Assembly (NCBI RefSeq): GCF_002865645.1 | Contig: NW_020194626.1 | Coordinates: 806,001-870,000 of the forward strand | Direction: 5' to 3' | From: Hyaloscypha bicolor E | Taxonomy: Eukaryota > Ascomycota > Leotiomycetes > Helotiales > Hyaloscyphaceae | DNA: 64,000 bases | Shown: in pieces, positions 1 through 12,175 of the stretch | Numbering within the stretch: the stretch's first letter is position 1 | Layout of the letters: each line of letters opens with the position of its first letter | Translations under genes and position numbers: made by a program | Notes under the pieces: generated by a model | The model's input: the letters and a program-made list of their open reading frames with translations, nothing else | Database searches by the model: none | What the model was told of the DNA's origin: nothing

Positions 1-2966
1 GATATCAGTCTGTTTAGTGGCCTCGCACCAAATTTCGGGTCGTAACCTCTCTCGGCCAGCCATGATCGGACGTGGTCGTCGACTTCCAGGGTAATCCTTC
101 TATCTTCAAGACGGGTCTGAAGCTCCTTTAGACGAATGTCAACGATGTCCCGTAAAGCTTCTGTTGATAATCTCTTGAAGATGATGAATTCGTCGATCCT
201 GTTCATGAATTCAGGGGCGTAGTTGTGTTGCACGATATTCATGACGGCGTCACGAACTTGAGGAGAAACGTCCCCATTTGGCTCTTCGCGGTATGGATGC
301 ATGGGATCATTGCCACAGAGGATGTCTGCGCCCAAATTGGATGTGAACACTATCAAGACGTTCCTGAAGTCAACCTTGTGTCCCTGAGAATCCGTCAGGA
401 AGCCTTCATCCAGTACCTAAGAAACGAAGTCAACAATTGCTCGATCAAATCAATTCAGAGTAAGTGAGATATCGTCTCAGAGGTGTATGAGTGTTTGCAT
501 ACCTGGAGAAGGAGAGCGGAGATGTCACGGTGAGCCTTCTCGAACTCATCGAATAAAAGAACAGCATATGGCTTTCTTCGAACAGCTTCAGTCAACTGAC
601 CAGCATCATCATAACCAACATATCCCGCGGGACTTCCAATGAGTCGTGAGATCGTATGCTTTTCTTGAAACTCGGACATGTCGAACCGCACAACAGCGGA
701 CTCAGTCGAGAACAGGTAATTTGCAACCTTCTTGCAAAGTTCAGTCTTTCCAACTCCCGTAGGTCCTAAAAAGAAGAAGGAAGCCAGAGGTCTGTTCTCT
801 CCATTCAGGCCAGCACGCTGCATTCTGATCGCATTTGATACAGCCTTCAGGGCTTCTTCTTGCCCACGGACCGATTGTCGAAGGGCGTCCTCCATGTTGA
901 TCAATCGCTCAGCATGGCCGGAGGTAAGCTTGTTGACCGGGATCCCCGTGACCCTTGAGACCACGGCGGCAATATCATCTGCGGTGACCGATTCGTGGAT
1001 GAGACTGCCTTCAGAAGTTTTGGCGGTAGCTTCGCCGTCTTTTGGTAGTTTCTCTTCCAAAGAAGGAATAATAGAGAATCTCAATTCACTTGCACGGCCA
1101 AAGTTGTTTTCGCGCTATGACTTGTTAGCGCGAGAGGCCAGAAGATCAAGGCGTGGTGGAGAATTGTGCATTTAACAGATCTTACTTTTGCCTGATCGAG
1201 CTCCACCCTAGCCTTTTCTAAGTCTTCCTTTGTTTTCTTGATTGCATCAATCTCGGCTCTCTCTTTCTCCCATTTCTCAGTCAATTTTGCAGCTTCGTCT
1301 TGACACTCCTGAAGGGTTGACTGAAGTTTCTCCCGCCGTTCTTGACTGGCAATATCGGTTTCCTTCCGCAAGCTTTCCAGCTCGATTCGAAGCGTCATGA
1401 TCCTCTGATCAAGACGAAGAATATCCTCAGGCTTGCTCTCTTGCTGTAACCTCAACGCACTAGCGGCTTCGTCCATCAAATCGATAGCCTTATCCGGGAG
1501 GAACCGGTCAGTAATATATCGATTACTGTACGTAGCGGCGGCGACAAGCGCTCCGTCCGTTATCCTGACTCCATGATGCACCTCACTGACGGAAGATTTG
1601 TGAGTTAGCATTACTTCTTTGCAATGGATTTGAGAGGATCAAGTTTGATCCAAGAACAGCTGACATGGTTTGGGAGGAGGAACATGTCTCACAGCTCCCG
1701 AAACAATCTGGAAGGAGACGGAATAACTCAGAGAATGCCTACTATTTCTCCTTGATGCCGCGGAGTATACTAATTGTATCGGCAATATTTGGTTCATTGA
1801 CTTGGATAGGTTGAAATCTTCTTGCAAGAGCGACATCTATGAGAACCAGTCAGTCGACTTGGTCAGAAAGACAATATGATATAATGAATGTTATGTTCTG
1901 AGAAATATTTTGGGAGATCATCATCCGATAATTTCAAGAAGTAAAGTGAAAAGAACAAGCAGTGTCCGACAACATGTCAAAGGGGCATCCAGCAAGTTTA
2001 CAGAAAACAAAAAGCACAGTCGGTGAAATACGAAACGTTATTGTCTGAGCCATACCCGGGGCAATAACGGGCATTTGAGAACAATGGCCTGAAGCGCAGG
2101 TCTTTTCCCAGCTGGGAGAGTACCCGACGTCCTTGAAGAAGAGAATAATGATTTCAAGCCCAGACTTAGCTAAGCAAATTAAAACTTGCCCTTTTCAATC
2201 AGTCTGTACTCGGTCAAAGTTGTTGCGCCACAACATTGAAGCTCGCCACGGGAGAGTGCTGGCTTTAGCAAATTGCTAGCATCGATGCTACCCTCGGCTT
2301 TTCCCAATCCAAGAAGACTACCCTTCCAATTAGCACTGGAATTCGAATCAGGTACGGTATGACTGACCTATGTAATTCGTCGACAAATAGTATGATGCCG
2401 CCATGTGCTTCCTGGACTTCCTTCAATACAGCTTTCAGGCGCTCCTCGAAATCTCCTCTGAATTTGGCCCCCGCAATCAATTGTCCAAGGTCAAGTGATA
2501 TAACCCTCTTATCTTTGATGCTCTCGGGAACATCGCCTCGAACTATTCGCTGAGCCAAACCTTCGAGGATAGAAGTCTTGCCTGTTCCAGCACTGCCAAT
2601 AAGCACAGGATTGTTCTTCGTCCGTCGAGACAACACTTGTATAGTTCGATGAATTTCCGAATCCCTGCCAATAACTGGGTCGAGTTTTCCAGCTTTGGCA
2701 CGAGCAGTCAGGTCCACGCCATATTGTTCCAGGGCCGATTTCTCCTCTCCTCCGCTCATGTCCATACGGTGAGTTCCTCCCGGGGGGTGAGGACGTCCAT
2801 TGGCATATGTTCGAATTGAGAGAGTTGGTAGAGTAATTCGTTGTCCAAATCCGAGATTCCCCTGCGCAGCTGCAATTCGAAGATGATGTCCATCGACTCT
2901 GAGAGCTCTGTTAGCAGAAGTGGTGATGCGCCATGCAGGAGCCCGAAGTTGTCGGATTGAAATCAT
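1..2966 (-). CDS. HSP78: Mitochondrial Hsp78/ClpB disaggregase (3' end outside window)
   Basis: This is an AAA+ protein disaggregase of the mitochondrial matrix that works with Hsp70 to rescue aggregated proteins. Exons on the minus strand are 2368-2966, 2190-2317, 1743-1836, 1186-1585, 503-1114 and 416 to beyond position 1. The N-terminus is basic and Arg-rich like a matrix presequence and there is no ClpB N-domain, as in fungal Hsp78. NBD1 has Walker A GSAGTGKT and Walker B ILFVDELH. The coiled-coil middle domain lies in exon 4. NBD2 has GPTGVGKT and [11 protein letters not shown]. About 749 residues are visible, so the extreme C-terminus is missing. The second intron (1837-2189) begins GCAAGT, a GC-AG intron, and at 353 bp is the longest in the gene. 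The GTCAGT donor of intron 1 (2318-2367) is also weak. Family identity is very secure. Confidence 0.95.
1837..2189 (-). other. 353-bp GC-AG intron of HSP78
   Basis: Joining at this GCAAGT donor and the ATAG acceptor restores IEKDVALARR, the sequence expected in ClpB proteins. A GT donor is not available at the junction. GC-AG introns are a minor class in fungi. The intron is several times longer than its neighbours, and I saw no feature inside it. Confidence 0.85.
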
Positions 2967-3494
2967 GTTTTTGAAGCTTGTTATGACAATCTTGAAGAAT
3001 ATGTCCAGAAGAAAGGAGAGAGGGAACGCATTTCCAAGGGCGGTGCGGGTTTGTATGTGGCTATGATCTGATTATTGAGTTGATTCTCGAAGCTCGCTCA
3101 TGGACGGAAAAAGCGGCACCCATTCTCAATTAATCAAGTCAAGTTGGTCATTCCACACAAAATTTCTTCTAATGTTTCTAGAACAGTCAGAGGCTACACA
3201 TTCAAATATCTTAGTAGTTAGAAAGGGTTAAATCATTGAGTCATTGCCCCTCCAAACCCAGATAAATGTCCAATTTCGACCGAGAACGTTAATACTTGCC
3301 GCTCTGAGTCACGCCATGTGCAAAGCCTCTGGGTCACGCCGCTTTAGTTTTAGCCTATCACAAGCGTAGCCGCACTCTGCCACAACAACCATCGACATTT
3401 TTATTTTAAGTTCTGGCCGACCTCAAAATTTCGAACCCCACCACACAACTACATCGAACTTCTTTACAAGACCTACCATACCAAATCGATCACA
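2967..3494. promoter_or_regulatory. Shared upstream region of HSP78 and EFB1
   Basis: These 528 bp between two divergent genes hold the promoters of both. A stretch near 3103-3155 (GGAAAAAGCGGCAC onward) loosely resembles the end of the inverted-repeat element at 18448, at roughly 65% by eye. I cannot tell whether this is a relic of that element. No RNA gene was seen. Confidence 0.5.
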
Positions 3495-4637
3495 ATGGGA
3501 TTCACCGACCTTCTGACGGATGCTGGCCTTACCGGTAAACTCCCTACTCCAGTCGAGAATCCAAACTCGACCGCAACTTCGAGATCGCGAATTGACTTGA
3601 CTCAGTGCTGAACAGCTGGTTGACCACTCGCTCATACATCGTTGGGTACGTACATATCCTTTCCATCGCAAATATGTGCCCCAAAGAAGGCGGCAGCTGC
3701 TCGCAGAAACAGCATGGCAAGATCAGAAGCCGTCGCAATGTGCTGCCAGCTATCACCTTCAAATCCCTTTCATGATGAATAACATTTGGTCCGTGTTTCA
3801 GAGAGGCCTCAAGACCCTCAAATGACGACCTCCAAAGCATTCAAGTGCATTTCTGAATTTTACTTCTTTATCATTCCTACTTAAGTAACCCGAGATGCCC
3901 TGCAGAAGGCTAACCCAATGGACAGATACGCCCCCTCCCAAGCTGATGTTGCTACCTTCAAGGCTCTCAAGTCGGCACCAGCCTCTCCAAAATATCCCCA
4001 CGCTGCACGATGGTACAAGCACATTGCTTCCTACACCGACGAGTTCGCCACTCTGCCAGGTGATGCTTCCAAAGCCTATACAACCTACGGCCCTGAGGTC
4101 ACTACTGCCACATTGAACCCAGCCAAGGCACCGGCTGCGGAGGAGGATGATGACGAAGTCGATCTGTTCGGCAGTGACGATGAAGAAGAAGATCTTGAGG
4201 CTGAGAGAATCAGAAATGAGCGCTTGGCTGAGTACAAGAAGAAGAAGGAAGGAAAAGTCAAGCCTGCTGCCAAATCCGTTGTCACTATGGATGTCAAGCC
4301 GTGGGGTACGCTTTACCTCAAATATATTTGTTTGTTGATTTACTAACAATAATTTAGATGATGAGACAGATATGAAGGCTCTCGAGGCTGCAGTCCGTGG
4401 CATTGAGAAGGATGGTCTTGTCTGGGGTGCATCCAAGCTCGTTCCTGTTGGTTTCGGCATCAAGAAGCTGCAAATCAACTTGGTTATCGAAGATGATAAG
4501 ATCGGTCTTGATGACTTGCAAGAGGAGATCCAGGAGTTTGAGGACTTCGTCCAGTCTACTGATATTGTAAGCTTATTGGTCTGCTCGATCGCTGGAACAA
4601 AACTGACTCTTTTCAGGTTGCCATGCAAAAGTTGTAG
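3495..4637 (+). CDS. EFB1: Translation elongation factor 1-beta (eEF1B alpha subunit)
   Basis: This is the guanine nucleotide exchange factor that recharges eEF1A with GTP during translation elongation. Exons are 3495-3534, 3606-3645, 3926-4305, 4358-4566 and 4617-4637, giving 229 residues. The N-terminal GST-C-like segment starts [18 protein letters not shown]. An acidic linker ([17 protein letters not shown]) follows. The C-terminal exchange domain contains [21 protein letters not shown] and the end DIVAMQKL. Intron 2 is long (280 bp). The intron at 4306-4357 has a perfect TACTAAC branch motif. The two small 5' exons were found by matching the conserved fungal N-terminus. Assignment is secure. 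Confidence 0.95.
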
Positions 4638-5000
4638 AGAGTTATTGGTTTATTAGACCTTTCGGATTCGAAGCAATTGCCAGCATTCATGATTCCACGC
4701 CTTTTACGCTAGCTTTCTACAGGATGATGACACGAGTATGCTAAACGCATAATGATCATCATGGCTAGAAAAGGAAGAGAAGAGAAATACGAAAAATTTC
4801 TTGCAAATCCAATTTAATGAGCTTGTAAAACTGTGAAAATATACAACTGAAATGCCCCTACCCTTGCCCCGGCAAGAATGTCCCATCAGAACGCGCTACG
4901 AGTCGCTAAAACACTGCGGCCGGGAGGGCCAGCCATGATTAACACCCAATACTTCACTGCAGTTGACACGTTCTCACATCGACACTCCAACTCAGTAAGG
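4638..5000. other. Intergenic, EFB1 3' end to EMC5
   Basis: These 363 bp hold the EFB1 3' region and the EMC5 promoter. Open reading frames here are short, and the plus-strand one only extends EMC5 upstream without homologous sequence. Nothing else was seen. Confidence 0.5.
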
Positions 5001-5516
5001 ATGACCTGGATATCTAAATCTGTCACCGGCCTAGGTCTGCTGTTACTCACGCATGCGTAAGTTGTCATTAATGTAGCACTCTCCTGCCCAAATGCTGACG
5101 AAGCTCGCTCGGGGAATAGTTGCTACTCTGCCCACGAACACTCTGCTCTCCACTCAACAAGCACCGCATCCTTATCATCCATGGCATCGCATACAGCGGT
5201 TGCATCGACGGTCGCCTCTCTACCGATCGATATATCAATCGAAACTGTTGTAGCCGTGTTCGTCATTTGCTTGGGGCTGGTGCTTGGAACTCCAGAATTA
5301 AGACCAATACAATGGCGCGTCTGGGCTGGCAAGATCGAGCGTGAAGGAGAGAAAGGCTTCACAAACAGTGATGGAAATGTAGATAAGGACTATGTGGGAA
5401 ATCCATTCAGGATGTTGGAGAGTCGGCCAGGCTTCATAGATATCCGGAAGCAAAGGAAAGAGTTTGCAGAGTGGGTCAGGGAAGGAGGAGGGACTGCTGG
5501 AGCATCCAAAAGCTAG
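5001..5516 (+). CDS. EMC5: ER membrane complex subunit 5 (membrane magnesium transporter family)
   Basis: This is a small two-TM subunit of the ER membrane protein complex (EMC), which inserts tail-anchored and multipass proteins. It was earlier described as a Mg2+ transporter. Exons 5001-5056 and 5120-5516 give 150 residues. The first TM includes GLGLLLLTHA. The junction restores THACYSAHEH, typical of the family. The second TM is VVAVFVICLGLVLG. The conserved tail carries RPIQWRVWAGKIEREGEKGF and a GNPFRMLESRPGFIDIRKQR segment. I chose the ATG at 5001 because the frame upstream lacks family similarity and the N-terminus then has normal fungal length. The intron is 63 bp. Confidence 0.88.
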
Positions 5517-5859
5517 ATTCTGCAGAGGATGCCTATATTGGGTTTGGAACATCGAGTCAGATGGAAGCTGGAACGAGGTATGCTAGGAAGTCTTCTGAGT
5601 CCATCAACCCACGATCCTGTTTGTCGAAAAAGTCATTCTCGACAGATGGTTGGGAAGCTTGCGTTGTAATAAAAGTCAGATAATTCTTGCATATTTTAAT
5701 TTCTTCTCGTTGATTTTCGCGCTATTGCTCATAAGTCAAGAGATTGTTGGCCTTCGAGCAGACTGCTCCTTTTGGCGAGTGTATAAATGCCGCTTTCACC
5801 AATTTCTTTCTCAACCTCGTTAATTCAACCAAGCCATCTTCAGCCCCAAGTAGCTTGAA
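5517..5859. other. Intergenic, EMC5 to MSH5
   Basis: These 343 bp between two genes on the same strand contain the EMC5 3' region and the MSH5 promoter. I see no further gene or clear motif. Confidence 0.5.
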
Positions 5860-8800
5860 ATGGCCTACAAGCGTCGCCGACTGGGCTCTGAGACCTCATC
5901 ACGAGCGCCATCATCCTCTCGTCCTCAGACGTTCTCTCGATTGAGCTCTGTTCCCCGAAGTCTGCAAGCATCATCACCGGCTCTACCAGCAGCCTCACAG
6001 CGAACAAGAATTTCCCTTCGACCGCAATCTTCTCAGTCGTCAGTCAACTCATCACGACGAGATGGACATGTCATCGGAGCTGAAATCGTCGAATCCGATG
6101 CAGAAACCCAGATGCGAGAAGACGCTGACGCCATGAATGAGATCATCATGGCCGTTGATCTGCGGGATCGTGGTACAATTGGCTGTGCATATTATGTTGC
6201 AAGGGAAGAGAAATTATGCCTAATGGAAGACATCAAGATGGGTGGCCTCGATATCATCGATACCTTGAAGATACATGTACAACCTACTGTCATTTTAATC
6301 AGCAATCGATCGGATGAAAAGTTGGAGGAGCATCTCAACAGGGAAGCCCGCGGCATCGACCGAGGAGATGAAGCAAGTAAGTAGATACCACTTGGTTATT
6401 GTACTGGTCTGACAACCGTGTCCTAGATGACATCTTCGGTTCTTACGTTCTTGACTCTCGACCTTCCTCTGAATTCCACTATGAGAATGCCAAAAACAAG
6501 TTGGTCAACCTCGAACTTAGTGCTGATGAAGTACCCAACATCATATTCACAACCCCCGGAGACGAGTTGATTGGGAAAGCCGCAAATGGCCAGGTTGAAC
6601 TAGCTGGGCTCGGCCGCCAGGGGAGGCTGATGAGACTAGCTGGCTGGATTGATCTTGACAGCAGACTCACCGTTCGATCATTTTCTTGCCTCTCCATATC
6701 TATAAGCACTAACAGGATGTACAGGTCGGATGTGCTGGAGCGGTATTACAATATATAGGACGTCAGAAGAACATCGAATACCTCCCAAATGATGGAGCTT
6801 CTCTCGTCGCCTTCCGGATTCGCACAATTGAGATGTTTACATTGTCAGACATGATGTTTGTCAATGCAGACACATTAGCGTCACTCCAAATCATACAGTC
6901 TGAAAACCATCCAAACTCGCATATGCAAGGACCTAACAAAGCGACTTCTGGTGCCAAAGAGGGACTTTCTCTCTATGGGTTATTCTGTCACCTAGCATGC
7001 ACTCCACAAGGCAAGCAGAAACTTCGACAATTGTTCCTCCGACCCAGTACAGATTTGGCAGTTATTGAAGAGCGGTTGAACACCATCAGCGTTATGCTCA
7101 GACCGGAAAACTCGCCGGCCCTCGAGCAGATTAGTAGATGTTTGAGGAAAGTTAAGGATATTCGCACGGTCGTCATCCACATGCAAAAGGGCATCAGCGG
7201 TGTGGGTAAAGGAAAGATTGTTGGACGGGGTGTATGGGGCAACATCCGGGTCTTTACATTTCAAGTGCTGAAAATTCTCGAGGGTATTCATGAAATGAAT
7301 GGCAGCTCAGCACTCACCATTACTAGCAAATTATTGACCAACATACATCCTTTGCGGATCCGCGAGATATGTCAGATGATTACCGACGTCGTGGACTTCG
7401 AGAGATCTGTGGATCAGCACCGTCCGGCGGTTCTACAGGGCGTAGACGCAGAGCTGGACAATTTCAAAAGAACATACGATGGCATGGACAGCCTCCTTAC
7501 CCAAGTCGCCACCCAGCTGTCCAATGAATTGCCAGAGTGGGCTCGTCAATATGTCCAAAACTGCATATTCTTCCCGCAACTGGGATTTCTCACGGTGGTC
7601 CCACTCGATCCAGACACGGGCAATGGAAAGTATGAAGGAGAAGGAATCGAAAATGATGTGTGGGAGAAGATGTTCGTGAGCAATGACATGGGCTACTACA
7701 AGAATCACCAGATGAAAGAGATGGACAGCTATTTTGGTGACATGTATGGAATGATCGCCGGTGAGACTTACCATGATACCGTCAGACGATTAACTAACTA
7801 GTTGCTTCCGCAGACCGAGAAATTGAAATCGTACATGCCTTGGCGGTTAGAGTTCTGGAGCACGAACGGATCCTGATCGCTGCCTCGGATCTTTGTGGAG
7901 AACTCGACTGCCTGGTCGCATTGGCTTTGGGCGCCCGAAAATATCAATTCAGCCGACCGCAAATGACCACATCCAATGTCATACGAATTGAAGCCGGTCG
8001 TCACCCGTTGCAAGAGCTCACCGTTCCGGTGTACATTTTAAACGACTGCTTCGTTGCTGGTGGGACTGGAGACGATGAAAATGCCAGCCCTGGCTTGGGA
8101 TCTCAAGCGTCGGCTGTCCAGGAAAGCATTGAAAGTCCAAACGTTCTTATGATGACAGGCCCGAACTATTCTGGAAAGAGCGTGTATCTCAAACAAAACG
8201 CCCTCATCGTGTATATGGCACACATTGGCAGTTTTGTGCCTGCTGAAAAGGCCACGATTGGATTGACGGACAAGATTTTGACCAGGATTGCAAGCCGGGA
8301 GAGTGTTTCCAGGAATCAGAGTGCCTTCATGATTGATCTCCAGCAGGTGGCCTTGATAATGACCCTAGCCACAGAACGCACCCTCGTCGTCATCGATGAA
8401 TTTGGCAAAGGCACCACAGTCTCCGATGGGGCTGGTCTTTGTTGCGGTGTCTTCCAATACCTCCTTGATCTGGGCGTGCATCGGCCGAAAGTTCTTGCTG
8501 CAACCCACTTCCACGAGATCTTTGAAAATGGATTCCTGCAAGATAGACCGGAGCTGACATTTGGACATATGGAGGTTCGCGTGGACACGCACGCCGAGGC
8601 TGTCGAAGATCAGATTACGTATCTATATAACTTCATGCCAGGACGTAGTACGTCAAGCTTTGGTACTTGCTGCGCCTTGATGAACGGCATTGACCCAGCG
8701 ATTGTGGAAAGAGCAGACGAGTTGATCCTCTTGGCAGCGCGAGGTGAGGACCTGATCGCAGCTTGTGCCAAAGTCTCGGAAGAAGAGACCAAGGAACTAG

Positions 8801-8925
8801 AGGATGCAGAACAGATCGGAAGGCAGTTTCTAGAGCAAGAATTCCCGCGCCCAGAGGACAAGCAGAGTTGTGGCTTCGACGTCCGACGTATTTTGAAAAA
8901 TGTTCTCAATGTGGGGCCGAGTTGA
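5860..8925 (+). CDS. MSH5: Meiotic MutS homologue MSH5
   Basis: MSH5 pairs with MSH4 to form a clamp on Holliday junctions that promotes meiotic crossovers; it does not act in mismatch repair. Exons 5860-6376, 6427-6671, 6725-7760 and 7814-8925 give 969 residues. An unconserved Ser/Arg-rich N-terminus is followed by the MutS connector, lever and clamp regions and the ATPase domain. The ATPase has Walker [10 protein letters not shown], the [13 protein letters not shown] segment, Walker [12 protein letters not shown] and the ATHFHEIF region. The second intron uses a weak GTTCGA donor but restores [15 protein letters not shown], and GCACTAACAG precedes its acceptor. All ATPase motifs are intact, which suggests a sexually competent lineage. 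Identity is secure. Confidence 0.93.
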
Positions 8926-10097
8926 GATAAGTTGGGCTGAAACGGTGCTTCAAATTTGCCATGGAGTATTGCACTGGTCTTGCACATTCAGAACACGCTA
9001 GCTGGTCCCAATTATAGAACAGCATGGCGCATGTAGCGTGCAGCTGTGCAGATCACGAATGCTTAAACAAGTTGCAACTATGCCGGCATTCAACCATTTG
9101 TGAGCCTCATGGCCGCTAAGTATCTGTTTGTGATGGGTCGATGTTTCTATTATACTAATGCGAAACATCTAGTGTTTTCTAGTGGGTGAGCAATCTGTCA
9201 AGGAAGGAAGCACTTCGTCAAAACTGGCTGGAAATGACTATTTCCCAGAACTACAAATGACTCGAGAGTCTTAGTGAACGATGCCAATGTCTTGACATTG
9301 GACAGACTTTGGCGATCATTCCGTCAAACAAAAGTACTAAAGGCTTGAGATCTTGACGCCCCAACCGCGCTGCGGTGATACGGGGCGGGTTTCAACGACG
9401 ACGTTTGGGTCCAGGCCACTATCCCTTTTAGGTGGAGCTTTAAGAACCCCCCAATCAGGGTCTCTCATGGAGTGGCACAATTCAAGCCTCGCTGCCCCGG
9501 CATGCAAGGCTCTCTTGCCGAGCTTGTTTCAACTTCTCCATGCATCCTCTGCCTCCGTCAGTTCGCATCGACCACTCCAGTCGCTAGCCCTACTCATCCA
9601 CCACCAATTCTGGGGTTGACACTCCGTCCCGAGCAACCAGCAACTCCCCAGACTCTGTCTCGCACACAAGTAGCGGCGAAGCTCTGTGCATTCTGTCGCC
9701 GTTTCAACGGCTGCACCTTCGATCTCAAGTGAGAAGTATTGTACGGAGTGTGATTGGTAGATGTCGATGTTTCCATAATTGGCCGATGTCGTCGTCTGAA
9801 TGTTTCTTCGCAAGGGTGCTAGCTGTCATGGCATGATATGATGCCTTCTGAAGTCGCCTCCCAACAGGTATGCCGCAGATCAGTTACGTGGTCTGCCAAG
9901 AATAGCCTTCCATGCTCACGAATCCAGTCTCAACTTGCCAGAAGTCTGGCGAAAAGCACTTCAGCGTCTTCGTTTGAGATCCCCTAGGGAGACCCGAGGT
10001 GGACTGCCGTCCCAAGAAGGACGTACCCAGTCAATGGACGCCGATGAGAAAGACAGCGTTTTGTGGAGTCTGAAACTTGCCTAGGGCCTGGTTCTCG

Positions 10098-10105
10098 ATT
10101 ATAAG
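10098..10105 (+). promoter_or_regulatory. TATA-like box upstream of the small secreted protein
   Basis: ATTATAAG lies about 170 bp before the start codon. Position and sequence fit a core promoter with a long, A/C-rich leader typical of abundantly expressed fungal genes. This is an inference from sequence only. Confidence 0.4.
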
Positions 10106-10142
10106 TATTGGCTTGAGAAATCTTTTATCCAGCAGCAATTTC

Positions 10143-10144
<2 letters not shown>

Positions 10145-10174
<30 letters not shown>
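10145..10174 (+). repeat. (TCA)10 microsatellite in 5' leader
   Basis: Ten uninterrupted TCA units lie about 100 bp before the start of the small secreted protein gene and probably inside its 5' leader. Length variation between strains is likely. Confidence 0.95.
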
Positions 10175-10175
<1 letters not shown>

Positions 10176-10272
10176 ACCTCTATCTATCAAGCAACATCCC
10201 AATCATCAACTATATCTCCTACAACCAAATAAACTATTTGATTCACCAAATAAACCACACAAAAAGGTCAAA

Positions 10273-10650
10273 ATGCAATTCTCAAGCTTTTTCCTCGTTG
10301 CTCTCACAGCCGCCACTGTCTACGCTCAATCAGAGGTAATCTTATCGCCGAGAACACAATCCGAGCCATCGCTGACAAAAGAACAGTCTTCTACAAAGGC
10401 CGAAAAGACAAAGAGCACGGAATCTGGGGCAGCAAAAGCCACCGACAAGACCAAGTCAAACTCGACAGCGAGCGGAAAGGCATCCTCTACCGCCAAGGCC
10501 ACTGCAACCGGCAACACAAACTCCTCCTCATCGACGACCACTGGCGGAACCGCAAAATCCACCACTGCCGGGGCCCCCGCATTGCTCTCACAAAACGGCG
10601 GATTAGTCACGGTTGCCGGACTCGGTATCGTGTTCGCGGTATTCATGTAA
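10273..10650 (+). CDS. Small Ser/Thr-rich secreted, probably GPI-anchored protein
   Basis: This single-exon gene encodes 125 residues. The first 18-19 residues form a signal peptide (hydrophobic LVALTAATVYA, likely cleaved after VYAQ). The middle is almost only Ser, Thr, Lys, Ala and Gly, a typical O-glycosylated spacer. The C-terminus ends in a small-residue patch (TAGAPALLSQNGG) and a hydrophobic tail (LVTVAGLGIVFAVFM), the pattern of a GPI-attachment signal. It has no catalytic domain and no cysteines, so a wall or surface structural role is the modest inference. The AAAATG start context and A/C-rich leader suggest strong expression. The family is not recognised. Confidence 0.75.
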   Translation: MQFSSFFLVALTAATVYAQSEVILSPRTQSEPSLTKEQSSTKAEKTKSTESGAAKATDKTKSNSTASGKASSTAKATATGNTNSSSSTTTGGTAKSTTAGAPALLSQNGGLVTVAGLGIVFAVFM

Positions 10651-11255
10651 ACATTTTGACGTGGTAGTAGATATGGGAATGGGCATTGCACATATGGTAT
10701 ATAGATCTTGGGCCCAGCGGCAAGGGCCCAGAGTGCTTCGTGTTGGGAGGAGCAGGTCTCTGGTGGCATTATAACGGCAGCACTCTCATTAAATTGCATT
10801 TGCATGGCGCTTATAAACAATGAAATATCCCATAAACGCTAGCAGTGTCCAATCTCGAGTTATGTTCCTCCCTTGAGCTTCATAATTCAGATTACCCCTG
10901 AAGTCCAGATAGAGTAACCCAATACGAGCTTCGGGAAGAAAAACGTGAATGTCACTCGCTGCAATTTCTTGACAGAAGGATATCCAAGCGGTTTGGCTTC
11001 TGGAACATGTCCAAAAATAGCATGCGAACCCGAGGATGTTCCAGACGTTGCGAGTACAACCTTGACTGGAAGAAATTAAAAGAGAAATTGAAAAAGGATA
11101 AGAACGCACATCTTTTCCCGAAGAGGCTAGAATCTCTTAAATCCTTGAACAATCTGCAAGTTTTTGTCCTTTCGCAACGCAAGAGAGCAAGCCATCACCA
11201 CGTGATTGTGGCGTTCACGTGATGGTGAGAGCAAGGTGGAGGAGCTAACTGCACC

Positions 11256-11501
11256 TACCCGTTCGTACCTTCCACAAGTTACCACTGGTGGTTCGTGAAA
11301 GCGACTGGGCCATACTAGCGACTGGGCCAAGTATTTCACATAGTAAATTTGTATGGGAGATACTTCTAGCCAACTCGTCTATACTGGTCTGTGCTACAAA
11401 TTTAGCGAGGAACACCAAATTTGCGGGTGGCCCAGTCGCTAGTATGGCCCAGTCGCTTTCACGAACCACCAGTGGTAACTTGTGGAAGGTACGAACGGGT
11501 A
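11256..11501. mobile_element. MITE-like element with perfect 74-bp terminal inverted repeats
   Basis: Positions 11256-11329 and 11428-11501 are exact reverse complements over 74 bp, separated by 98 bp. Each arm contains GCGACTGGGCCA twice. The spacer has a further pair, TAAATTTGTA and TACAAATTTA. The outermost bases are TACCCGTTCG, and I see no clear target-site duplication. Length (246 bp), long perfect repeats and lack of coding capacity fit a non-autonomous foldback or MITE element. The perfect match between arms argues for recent insertion or ongoing arm conversion. It lies about 830 bp upstream of the ABC transporter start. Confidence 0.85.
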
Positions 11502-12175
11502 TCTGGCTCGTCAAGGAAATTCGAACTTATAGGATGACCAATGCCCAGTCGGTGTGATGAGGGGAACGGACAAGCGGCATCAAAGTCCGTCCTTGAGATT
11601 TTTCATCAATTGCTCCCCCGACAAATGGCGCAATTGCAGGGCTGTTTCAGAGGGAGAGAAATACGGAACTGTGGAGACCTTTTCAATGCAGCCAAGAGGT
11701 TGAGTCATGAACAAGATTATTTGAAAGTGTGGCACTGGGAGCATTGCTCAGTGCCCAACGTCTTAACTCCGATAAAACACACAAACACCGCTGACTACGC
11801 AGCTGGGTTGCAGCGCCGCATATCAAAAGTTTTAAGGAATCGGCAATGCGCTCGATAGCTGATTGGACTGGAGTGGTGGAGCAACCCTATTGCCTCGGCG
11901 GTGAATTTTCATCACTCTTTGTCATCGACCTCAACAGTCACCAACTGGACACTGCAATGGCGCTAGCCTCCGACGACTTCGAGGACCAATGATGCCTCCT
12001 GCATCCTGCTTATGGGCTCTCAGCAGAAAGGTACTCAGATTGCAAACTCCAAAGTCCGGCACTTATCCCGTACAATCGACAGCAGTCCCACTCTTTCCGT
12101 CTCTCCTGCCCAGTGACCGCACAGAGCTAAGCCCTCGTCTTCACCTCGATGGCCCCTTTCACATTTCCGTTTTCC

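Larger units (their letters stand above)
8926..10272. other. 1.35-kb intergenic region
   Basis: No coding signal is convincing here. Reading frames at 9353-9813 overlap on both strands without recognisable domains, biased codon use or intron structure. The last 180 bp carry an ATTATAAG TATA-like box and a (TCA)10 tract in the leader of the next gene. Confidence 0.45.

Noticed and set aside
9353..9813. Plus and minus frames of 80-95 codons
   Set aside because: No homology, and mutually overlapping on both strands.
11245..11557. Overlapping reading frames on both strands encoding similar peptides
   Set aside because: They are by-products of the perfect inverted repeat; both strands read the same arms. 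No start context or homology supports a protein.
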